Source: an uncultured Bryobacteraceae bacterium
GTDB taxonomy: Bacteria > Acidobacteriota > Terriglobia > Bryobacterales > Bryobacteraceae
Length of the DNA stretch: 6,092 nucleotides
Assembly: GCA_937921835.1 (NCBI GenBank)
Contig: CAKZVG010000277.1
Span: 1 to 6,092 of the forward strand
Reading direction: 5' to 3'
Shown: positions 1 through 6,018 of the stretch, piece after piece
Position numbering within the stretch: position 1 is the stretch's first letter
Layout: each line of letters starts with the position of its first letter
Position numbers and translations under genes: made by a program
The notes under the pieces: generated by a model
Database searches by the model: none
What the model saw: the letters and a program-made list of their open reading frames with translations, nothing else
What the model was told of the DNA's origin: nothing

Positions 1-3000
1 GGCGCGCGGAGGTAAATTCGCCGAAGCGCGCGTTGACCTGCTCGCCGGTGCGGGTGTCGAAGCGCGCACCCGTGTCCAGCCCCGCGAACTGGGTGTGATT
101 GAAGGCGTTGTAGAGTTCCCAGCGGAACTGCAAGCGCACCTGCTCGCGAATGGGGAAGTTCTTGAACAGTGCGATGTCCCAATTGTTGATGCCTGGCCCG
201 CGGATGAGCGTCTTGGCCGCGTTGCCCAGCGTTCCCACAGCCGGCAGCCGGAAAACTTCGGTGCGGAAGTTGCGGCTGAAAGTGCGCTCGCTCTTGGGCA
301 GCACCGGGTTTTCGAGCACCACGACGCGCGCCCCCTGCGAGGCGGTGCCCGTGATGTCGATGGCGGTGGTGGTGGAGTAGCCGATGCCGAGCGGCTGGCC
401 GCTCACAAAGCTGGTGATGCCGGAAAGCTGCCAGCCATTGAGCGCCTGCCGGGCGAACGGGTTCCGCACCGGAGCTTTGGGCACTTCCCACAGGTAGTTC
501 AGCGTGAACACATGCGTGCGGTCAAACGAGGCGAGGCCGTAGTGCCACACCCGCGCGTTCACCAGCGGTGACACGGTTTCGTTATCGGTATCGTTGAAGT
601 CCATGGTCTTCGACCAGGTCCAGGCGAGGCCGAATTGCAGTCCCTGCGCGAAGCGCCGCCGCGCGGTGACTTGCAGCGAATGGTAATTCGAGCTGCTGCC
701 CGGTTCGATCATGACGATGTTGTTGTAGCCCCGCACCGGCCGCAGGAAGGCGGCCGGCAGCGGGCGGCCGGGCAGGGTGGGATCGCCGTTACGGGGATCG
801 AAGTTGGCCCCCAGCGCGACCGGGTTAATGTCGCGGCGCCACAGGAGGTGGCGCCCCAGCGAACCGGCGTAAGCGGCGTCCACGATGGTCTGGAAGCCGA
901 CGTTCTGCTGCACCGAAAAGCTATAGTTCATCACCGTGGGCAGTTTGCCTTCGGCGTCCGAGGCGAAGACATTCGAAGGGTAAAGCAGGCCCGAGGAAGA
1001 CAACAGCCGCGAGACCTCGCCGTAGGTGATGACCGGCTGCTGAAGCAGCGGCGGCTGGCCGACGAAGGTGTTCGAGAAAACCTCGGTGAAGTGCCGGTTA
1101 TAGAACAGGCCAAAGCCGCCGCGCACAGCGGTCCTGCCGTTGCCGAAGACATCGTAAGCGAAGCCGAAACGCGGCCCCCACTGCGTTCCCCGGTGGCGGA
1201 TCATGCCGCGCGGGTAATCGCCCGGATCCGAGGCCAGCACCATGCCGTTGAACGGCCTGCCCACGCCCGGCGCGATGGCTCCGATCTGCGCCGCGACATA
1301 CTCCTGGCCGGTGACCGGATGCACGCCGATCCGCTGGCGGCGGGCGTTGAACCCCGGCTGAATCAACTGCATCGCCTGCGCCGGGTCATAGCGCTCCGGA
1401 ACGAAGCCCGCCATGAAGTCGTCGCGCTCGGGGATGGGCGACAGCCAGTACAGCCGCAGTCCCAGGTCGAGCGTGAGCCGCGGCGTCACTTTCCAGTTGT
1501 CCTGAACGAACGCCTCGGTTCCACCCGTCCGCACGCGCATCCAGGCCTCGCCGCTGATCTCGGTGTAGGAGTTGAAGACGCCCAGCGCGGCGTTTGAGTA
1601 AGCCCAGTTGGTATCGAGCGGGTTATTCACGTTACGCCCGAAATCAAAGGCTCCGTTGAAAACCACGGTCTTTTTCTGGTGCCTGAAAAACCGCTCGGTG
1701 TAGACGCCGGTCTTGAAGGTGTGGCGCCCCCGGGTCCAGGTGAAGTTATCGGAGAAGTTGAACAGGTGGTAGCGGTTGTAAAGAGGGAACCGGCCTTCGG
1801 TGTCGATGTTGGCGGGCGACGGAACGCCGCCAAAGGTGGCGTTGGGCAGGATGTTGAGCGGGTTCGCCTTGGGGCTGAACTGGCCGGCCCGGAAGCCAAC
1901 GGTATCCCGCTGGTTGCGGCGCAGGTCCTCTTCCGAGTAGGAATTTTCGGCCGGCTGATTGAGCCAGCCGAAGCTGAATTCGTTCAGTTTCGTGGGGGAG
2001 ATCACCCGCGTGTAGCGCGTGGTCAGGCTCTTGGCGTGGCTCCACCAGGTCTTGCGCATCTGCGGCCAGTTGGCGGTGGCGGTGGTGACGCCGGTGTAAC
2101 CGGTCTGGTCCTCGTTGGACGTTCCCCAACTGCCGGTCAGCGTATTGTTCGCGTTGATGTTGTAGTCCAGCTTCAGGGTGCTGGTCTTCTTCGGGATCTC
2201 GTTGTTGGAGGTGAAGACGTAGTTGTACTGTCCACCCGAGATGGAACGGTCGAAGAAATTCGGCGCGGGCAGGAACTTGAGCAGCGCCTGTCCGTTGGGA
2301 TCCACCCGCGAGGCCGGAATCGAGTTGTTCGGGAAGGGCGCGTTGTTGTTGTAGGGATCCTTGAGCGCGATCAGTCTTCCGCTCAGGTCCAGCGTCTGGG
2401 AGAAATTGCCCTGCCGCTCGAGTTCGGTGGGAACCGTCACCCGGCCGGTGGTGGCGGATTTCGTCGGCCAGAACTCCTGCTGCCAGAAGAAGAACAACTT
2501 ATCCCGATTCTGGTTGAACTTGCCGGGGATGTAGGCCGGTCCGCTGAGATAGTAAGTCCAGGTGTTGTAGCGGTAGCGCGGCTTCGGGACGCGGTTCCGG
2601 TTATTGAAGAAGTTATTGGCGTTGAACTGCTCGTGCCGCTTGAAGTAAGAGCCAAGACCGTGGAAGTCCTTGGCGCCGGACTTGGTCACGATTTGCAAAT
2701 TCGATCCCGACATGCGGCCGTACTCGGCCTGGTAATTGCTCACCAGGATCTTCACTTCGGCCACCGCGTCCTGGCTCACCAGCAGCTTCATCTGGAAGCC
2801 GTTGCCCATGTCGGTGGAAGGCACGCCGTCGATGGCGATGTTGTTCATGGTGCGCCGGTTGCCCTGGACATAGAAATTCGCGCCGCTGCTCAAATCCTCG
2901 GGCTGGCTGGCCACCACCACGCCCGGCACCAAGGCCAGCAGGTCGGTGACGTTGCGTCCGCGCACCAGCAGGTCCTCCACCTGGCGGCTGGTGATGACGT

Positions 3001-3400
3001 CGGAGCGTTCGGCGCTCTGCGTCTGCACCACCGCCACCTGCGCGGTGACCGAAACCGTCTCGGTGACCGCGCCCAGGTCGAGCACGATCTGCCCAAGCGA
3101 CAGCCGGTCGCCGGTGGACAGCTTGATTCCTTTCTGTTCAACCGTCTTAAAACCGGCCTTGGAAACGGTCAACGTGAATTCGCCGGCGCCCAGGCCGCCG
3201 AACAGGAAATTCCCGGCGGCGTCGGAGACCGTCGTGCGGGTGAAACCCGTGGCCGGCTGCACAAGCGTGAGCGCCGCCTCGCCGACGAAGGCGCCGCTCG
3301 GATCGACCACCACGCCGGACAGTGATCCGGTGACAATCTGCCCGCGGCACTGCCAGGCTGCGAGCAACAAGAGCGAAGAGAGAATGGTTCTTGCCTTCAT
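1..3400 (-). CDS. Oar-like TonB-dependent outer-membrane receptor with N-terminal carboxypeptidase-regulatory-like domain (3' end cut by window)
   Basis: Outer-membrane beta-barrel of the TonB-dependent receptor type, expected to import a ligand using TonB energy; the ligand cannot be read from sequence. The frame is open for 1133 codons from ATG at 3400 to the left edge with no stop. Residues 1-20 form a signal peptide (basic start MKAR, hydrophobic LSSLLLLAAW), probably cut before Gln21. Residues about 22-110 are a carboxypeptidase-regulatory-like beta-sandwich ('GVVVDPSGAFV', 'TVSDAAGNFLFGGLGAGEFTL'). ETVSVTA at 114-120 resembles a TonB box. The plug follows at about 121-245 ('LVRGRNVTDLLALVPGV', 'VQGNRRTMNNIAIDGVP', 'EYGRMSGSNLQIVTKSG'). 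The rest is a barrel rich in aromatic beta-strands, with 'LERQGNFSQTLD' at 327-338 and 'DPYNNNAPFPNNSIPASR' at 348-365, a block common in acidobacterial receptors. The visible end 'WELYNAFNHTQFAG...FGEFTSAR' is the usual family C-terminus, so probably only 10-20 residues are missing. It lies 45 bp after the kinase gene on the same strand. The Shine-Dalgarno is weak (GGGG, four bases from ATG). Confidence 0.96.
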   Translation of the reverse strand, partial: MKARTILSSLLLLAAWQCRGQIVTGSLSGVVVDPSGAFVGEAALTLVQPATGFTRTTVSDAAGNFLFGGLGAGEFTLTVSKAGFKTVEQKGIKLSTGDRLSLGQIVLDLGAVTETVSVTAQVAVVQTQSAERSDVITSRQVEDLLVRGRNVTDLLALVPGVVVASQPEDLSSGANFYVQGNRRTMNNIAIDGVPSTDMGNGFQMKLLVSQDAVAEVKILVSNYQAEYGRMSGSNLQIVTKSGAKDFHGLGSYFKRHEQFNANNFFNNRNRVPKPRYRYNTWTYYLSGPAYIPGKFNQNRDKLFFFWQQEFWPTKSATTGRVTVPTELERQGNFSQTLDLSGRLIALKDPYNNNAPFPNNSIPASRVDPNGQALLKFLPAPNFFDRSISGGQYNYVFTSNNEIPKKTSTLKLDYNINANNTLTGSWGTSNEDQTGYTGVTTATANWPQMRKTWWSHAKSLTTRYTRVISPTKLNEFSFGWLNQPAENSYSEEDLRRNQRDTVGFRAGQFSPKANPLNILPNATFGGVPSPANIDTEGRFPLYNRYHLFNFSDNFTWTRGRHTFKTGVYTERFFRHQKKTVVFNGAFDFGRNVNNPLDTNWAYSNAALGVFNSYTEISGEAWMRVRTGGTEAFVQDNWKVTPRLTLDLGLRLYWLSPIPERDDFMAGFVPERYDPAQAMQLIQPGFNARRQRIGVHPVTGQEYVAAQIGAIAPGVGRPFNGMVLASDPGDYPRGMIRHRGTQWGPRFGFAYDVFGNGRTAVRGGFGLFYNRHFTEVFSNTFVGQPPLLQQPVITYGEVSRLLSSSGLLYPSNVFASDAEGKLPTVMNYSFSVQQNVGFQTIVDAAYAGSLGRHLLWRRDINPVALGANFDPRNGDPTLPGRPLPAAFLRPVRGYNNIVMIEPGSSSNYHSLQVTARRRFAQGLQFGLAWTWSKTMDFNDTDNETVSPLVNARVWHYGLASFDRTHVFTLNYLWEVPKAPVRNPFARQALNGWQLSGITSFVSGQPLGIGYSTTTAIDITGTASQGARVVVLENPVLPKSERTFSRNFRTEVFRLPAVGTLGNAAKTLIRGPGINNWDIALFKNFPIREQVRLQFRWELYNAFNHTQFAGLDTGARFDTRTGEQVNARFGEFTSAR

Positions 3401-3404
3401 GGGA

Positions 3405-3434
3405 CCCCGCCACGATTATAGTCCGGTGGAGGGG
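3405..3434. repeat. Imperfect inverted repeat centred on the TATAAT box
   Basis: CCCCGCCAC at 3405-3413 and GTGGAGGGG at 3426-3434 are complementary at eight of nine positions around a 12-base spacer that contains the TATAAT element. As DNA it could be an operator covering the -10 region. As RNA it would be a GC-rich hairpin in the kinase-receptor intergenic segment. No T-run follows it, so it does not look like an intrinsic terminator. Confidence 0.5.
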
Positions 3435-3443
3435 CGCAGAAAG
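3415..3443 (-). promoter_or_regulatory. Candidate promoter for the TonB-dependent receptor gene
   Basis: On the minus strand a perfect TATAAT occupies 3420-3415, which stands out in such GC-rich DNA. A -35 match at 17-bp spacing (CTTTCT, 3443-3438) is poor, about two of six bases, so recognition would need an activator or another sigma factor. If used, transcription would begin near 3408, only a few bases before the ATG at 3400, giving an almost leaderless mRNA. It would let the receptor be transcribed apart from the kinases. It may also be chance. Confidence 0.35.
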
Positions 3444-3445
3444 GG

Positions 3446-4822
3446 CTACGGTTCCCGCGGCGCGTCGGCGGCGGGCGCTTCCGGAGAGGGCGGCTGGGAC
3501 GGGGGCGCCGCCACCACCGGCGTCCGGGCGAGCAGTTTCAGGATGGATTCCAGCGCGCGCGGAGCGGGTTGCTCGCGCGCCGCGAGGATGGACTCGCCCC
3601 TGGCCGTCTCCTGTCCACCGGCCGGCTGTGCGGCGCCGCGGTTTCTGGCCCGCGGAGCTTTCGGAGGCGGGGGCGGAGGGGGCGGCGGCGGCGCGCTCCA
3701 GGGCAGCGCGGGCAGTTCGTGACGCGCCGCGACGTTGGCGACCACTCTGCGGACGCTGCCGATCACCCGGTCCGCGGCCGTTTGCGCCTCTATGGCGTTG
3801 GACGCCGCGCCCGCCGTGGGAAACGGCATCCTCGACAGCCAGCGGAAAGCGGCCATCAGCACGACCGCCATCACCACCCCGAAAACCGCGGCCGCCAGCC
3901 AGCGCAGCGCATAGCGCCAGGGGAACCGCGGCAGAAGCGGCCGCCGCGGCCCCGGCGCCGGCGCCGGCAGAACACGCGCGGCGGCCCGGCGTTCCTGGGG
4001 CGGCGACACGGCGCGCTCCAGCGCCTTGCGGAACGTCTCCGCCGAAGGGAAGCGCGCGCGTGGGTCCTTCGAAAGCGCCCGCAGGACGACGTCGTTCACC
4101 GCGCGCGGGATGGCGGGATCGATCTCCGCGGGCGGGCGCGGCTCCTCCTCAAGATGCGCCCGCATCAGCGAGAACGCGCTCTCGTAGTCGAACAGCTTCT
4201 GGCCGGTGAGGATTTCGTACAGGATCACACCGCAGGAGTAGATGTCGGTGCGCGGATCCAGCCGGTCGATTCCCCGCACCTGCTCCGGCGACATGTAATA
4301 GGGCGAGCCGATCATCGCTCCGGTGGCGGTCACGCGCGAATCGTAGGGCGCCTTCGCCAGGCCGAAATCCGTGAGCTTCACCACCCCGGCCTTGGTGACC
4401 ACGATGTTGGCCGGCGAGACGTCGCGGTGAATGATGCCCTGCGAATGCGAGTAAGTGAGCGCATCCAGCACCTGCACCACGTAGCCGATGCCTTCCATCC
4501 GCGCCGGGCGGCCGCGCTCGAGGATCTTCTGGAGGGTCTCGCCGTCGACCAGCTCCATGATCATGACCATGCTGTCCTCGTGCCAGAAGGCGTTGTGGAC
4601 GGCCGCGATGTTGGGGTGGCTCAGGCGGGCCTGTAACTGGATTTCGCGCAGGAAGCGCAGCCGCTGTTCCTCGGAAGCGGGCGCGGTGGCACCCAGCACC
4701 TTCATGGCTTCCAGGCGGTGGGTCACCACGTGTTCGACTTTGAACACGCTCCCGAACGCGCCGCTCCCAAGCTGTTCGAGAATGCGGTACTCTCCGGCGA
4801 CTTGTCCGGGAGCGAAGCTCAT
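3446..4822 (-). CDS. Membrane-anchored Ser/Thr protein kinase with proline-rich extracytoplasmic tail
   Basis: A 458-residue Hanks-type Ser/Thr kinase, expected to phosphorylate proteins in the cytoplasm. The kinase domain spans about 12-271: glycine loop LGSGAFGSV (18-26), ATP-binding Lys41 in AMK, alpha-C Glu60, catalytic loop HRDVSPAN (His132, Asp134, Asn139), DFG at 152-154, activation-loop Thr165 and Thr167, and SPE at 178-180. Ser136 replaces the usual lysine of HRDxK, a variant I recall from myxobacterial and acidobacterial kinases, so activity is likely but not certain. An arginine- and proline-rich linker (about 275-306) leads to one membrane helix at about 307-326. The remaining ~130 residues should be periplasmic and match no domain I recognise. 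They contain ten consecutive prolines (378-387) and two ESIL motifs (410-413, 425-428). The ATG overlaps the TGA of the upstream pseudokinase gene (ATGA), and both proteins begin MSF..GQ.AG.Y, which supports this start. The Shine-Dalgarno is weak, consistent with translational coupling. The protein ends 45 bp before the receptor gene. Confidence 0.97.
   Translation of the reverse strand: MSFAPGQVAGEYRILEQLGSGAFGSVFKVEHVVTHRLEAMKVLGATAPASEEQRLRFLREIQLQARLSHPNIAAVHNAFWHEDSMVMIMELVDGETLQKILERGRPARMEGIGYVVQVLDALTYSHSQGIIHRDVSPANIVVTKAGVVKLTDFGLAKAPYDSRVTATGAMIGSPYYMSPEQVRGIDRLDPRTDIYSCGVILYEILTGQKLFDYESAFSLMRAHLEEEPRPPAEIDPAIPRAVNDVVLRALSKDPRARFPSAETFRKALERAVSPPQERRAAARVLPAPAPGPRRPLLPRFPWRYALRWLAAAVFGVVMAVVLMAAFRWLSRMPFPTAGAASNAIEAQTAADRVIGSVRRVVANVAARHELPALPWSAPPPPPPPPPPKAPRARNRGAAQPAGGQETARGESILAAREQPAPRALESILKLLARTPVVAAPPSQPPSPEAPAADAPREP
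4819..4822 (-). other. ATGA stop/start overlap coupling the two kinase genes
   Basis: The minus-strand bases 4822-4819 read ATGA: ATG starts the active kinase and TGA ends the pseudokinase. Such four-base overlaps commonly allow a terminating ribosome to restart, tying the amounts of the two proteins together. The region before it offers only GGCGGG as a modest Shine-Dalgarno. Confidence 0.9.
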
Positions 4823-5844
4823 GGGTGACCCGCCGACACCGCCACGGCCGCCAGCAGCACCAGGAGTACGCCCACCACCACCAGCTCGGCGTACGACCAG
4901 GATTTCTGCCAGGATGGTCTCGCCGCCGGCTTCGCCCCCGCCGGGGCGACGGCCGCAACCGGACCTCCCTCGGCCTCCGCTTCCTCGGTTTCGAACGCCG
5001 CGATGGCGCCGGGCTCGTGTTCGGCCACCGGCAGCGCCTCCAGCGCCGCCAGGAATTCAGCCGCGGACTGGAAGCGCTCGGCCGGGCTTTTCGCCAGCGC
5101 CTTCAGAATGACCTCGTCCCACTTCGGGCCCAGGCGCGGGTTGATTGTGCTTGGCGCCGCCGGTGCGCTCTCCAGGTGCATCGAAAGCACCTCGAACTGG
5201 CGCTTGGCCTGGAATGGCTTGCGGCCCGTGACGGCTTCAAAGAGCAGCGCCCCGGCCGAGTAGATGTCGCTGCGCGGGTCCAGGTCGCCCCCGTGGCGGA
5301 TGCGCTCCGGCGACATGTAATAGGGATCGCCGAGCGGTACGCCGACCCGCGTCAGCTTCGGATCCGCCCCGGCCCGGGCGAAGGTGAAGCCGGTCAGTTT
5401 CACCCCCGAATCCGTGGTGAGCACCAGGCAGGAACTGGACAGGTTCCGGTGAACCACGCCGAATTCGTGCGCGCAACTCAGCGCGGACAGGAACTGGCGG
5501 AAAATGTCCACCGCCTCGCTCTGGCGCAGCGGCCCCAATTCCAGGCGCTCGGAGAGCCGCACACCCTCCACCAGTTCGGTGGTGATGACGAACTGCCCTT
5601 CGAGCGTGGTGGCGTTGTAGAAACGGACGATGTTGGGGTGCAGCAGCCTGCCGTGCACGCTCGCCTCGCGCAGGAAGCGGCGCGTTTTCTCCGGGTCGCT
5701 CCGGTCCGCCGTTCCCTGAACCTCCAGCATCTCGAAGCGGTTCAATGGAACGTGGCGGACCTTGTAGGCGATGCGGCTGGGCGTGCTGTCGATGATGTCA
5801 ATAAACTCGTAATCGCCGGCCCTTTGGCCGAGTTGAAAAGACAT
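4819..5844 (-). CDS. Tail-anchored Ser/Thr pseudokinase
   Basis: A 341-residue protein with a kinase fold that appears unable to catalyse phosphotransfer. It aligns without gaps to the downstream kinase over residues 1-271 (109 identities by hand count). Against that neighbour, glycine loop residues 19, 21 and 24 become Asp, Thr and Arg; Lys41 becomes Glu; the HRD aspartate becomes Asn134; Asn139 becomes Cys; and DFG at 152-154 becomes GFT. Retained features are alpha-C Glu60, His132-Arg133, Thr165, YYMSPE at 175-180, Asp193 and the C-lobe helices, so the fold is probably intact. A linker at about 272-316 is rich in acidic residues (ETEEAEAE, 285-292). One membrane helix at about 318-337 ends three or four residues before the stop, making this a C-terminally anchored cytoplasmic protein. 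The ATG at 5844 is chosen because GGGAG lies six bases upstream and the N-terminus matches its paralogue; the frame is also open further upstream. Likely role: allosteric partner or scaffold for the coupled kinase (inference). There is no frameshift or internal stop, so decay to a pseudogene is unlikely. Confidence 0.94.
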   Translation of the reverse strand: MSFQLGQRAGDYEFIDIIDSTPSRIAYKVRHVPLNRFEMLEVQGTADRSDPEKTRRFLREASVHGRLLHPNIVRFYNATTLEGQFVITTELVEGVRLSERLELGPLRQSEAVDIFRQFLSALSCAHEFGVVHRNLSSSCLVLTTDSGVKLTGFTFARAGADPKLTRVGVPLGDPYYMSPERIRHGGDLDPRSDIYSAGALLFEAVTGRKPFQAKRQFEVLSMHLESAPAAPSTINPRLGPKWDEVILKALAKSPAERFQSAAEFLAALEALPVAEHEPGAIAAFETEEAEAEGGPVAAVAPAGAKPAARPSWQKSWSYAELVVVGVLLVLLAAVAVSAGHP

Positions 5845-5850
5845 AGCGCA

Positions 5851-5855
5851 CTCCC
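5851..5855 (-). promoter_or_regulatory. Shine-Dalgarno sequence of the pseudokinase gene
   Basis: GGGAG on the minus strand at 5855-5851, six bases before the ATG at 5844. It is the best ribosome-binding site in the window and decides the start of this reading frame, which otherwise stays open to the right edge. Confidence 0.75.
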
Positions 5856-5907
5856 GCTCCGGGTTCGCCCGCAACCCGCCGGTGTCAGGAGCGGAACACT
5901 CCGGCGG
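5853..5907 (-). other. Hairpin-forming leader of the kinase operon
   Basis: Three possible hairpins lie in the presumed leader. The first pairs 5901-5907 with 5876-5882 (CCGCCGG/CCGGCGG, 18-base loop, possibly extended by TGT/ACA inside). The second pairs 5873-5877 with 5861-5865 (GGGTT/AACCC, seven-base loop). The third pairs 5860-5863 with 5853-5856 (CCCG/CGGG, three-base loop) and covers part of the Shine-Dalgarno. The second overlaps both others, so they cannot all form together. This may be a switch controlling initiation, or only what GC-rich DNA gives by chance. I recognise no known riboswitch. Confidence 0.3.
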
Positions 5908-5926
5908 TGCGCACAAACCCATCCTG

Positions 5927-5956
5927 AGTGTAGAGGCACTTGCGGCATGGGAACAA
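5927..5956 (-). promoter_or_regulatory. Candidate promoter of the kinase operon
   Basis: On the minus strand TTGTTC (5956-5951) and TACACT (5932-5927) are separated by 18 bp, matching the sigma-70 boxes at three and four of six positions. It lies in the AT-richer part of the intergenic region, and transcription would start about 75 bases before the pseudokinase ATG. No other pair in this region looked better to me. Confidence 0.3.
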
Positions 5957-5961
5957 TAGAA

Positions 5962-6018
5962 CTTAGCTCCTAAGGATCGCCTTAGACCTACCTGGAATTC
6001 ACCCCAATCCGCCCTAAG
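5962..6018. repeat. Cluster of alternating CTTAG/CTAAG half-sites
   Basis: Reading the plus strand: CTTAG at 5962-5966, CTAAGG at 5970-5975, CCTTAG at 5980-5985 and CTAAG at 6014-6018. The middle pair is a perfect palindrome, CTAAGG-ATCG-CCTTAG. The first pair is another, CTTAG-CTC-CTAAG. The block sits directly upstream of the candidate -35 box, where activator sites usually lie. It looks like an operator for a dimeric or multimeric regulator that I cannot name. Confidence 0.45.

Noticed and set aside
635..1597. Plus-strand open frame of 320 codons
   Set aside because: Antisense shadow of the receptor barrel, with no recognisable motif and Arg-rich low-complexity composition.
1679..3325. 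Plus-strand open frame of 548 codons
   Set aside because: It is antisense to the receptor, has the Arg/Val/Gly-rich composition of a GC-rich shadow frame and shows no domain, whereas the minus-strand receptor frame reads as a clear family member throughout.
3341..3400. Lipoprotein signal because of Cys18 in the receptor signal peptide
   Set aside because: The residues before the cysteine (Ala-Trp-Gln) do not form a lipobox, and receptors of this family are not usually lipoproteins.
3660..3705. Simple sequence repeat in the polyproline coding stretch
   Set aside because: The proline codons are mixed (CCG, CCC, CCT), so it is not a clean microsatellite.
3569..4636. Plus-strand open frame of 355 codons opposite the active kinase
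   Set aside because: Arg/His-rich antisense of the kinase gene with no domain evidence.
4149..4958. Minus-strand 269-codon frame overlapping both kinases
   Set aside because: Out-of-frame reading of the kinase genes; fragments such as 'LLHVAGA' are frame-shifted versions of YYMSPE sequences.
4825..5973. Plus-strand open frame of 382 codons opposite the pseudokinase
   Set aside because: Its composition mirrors the kinase codons and it has no recognisable fold; the minus-strand frame contains aligned kinase motifs.
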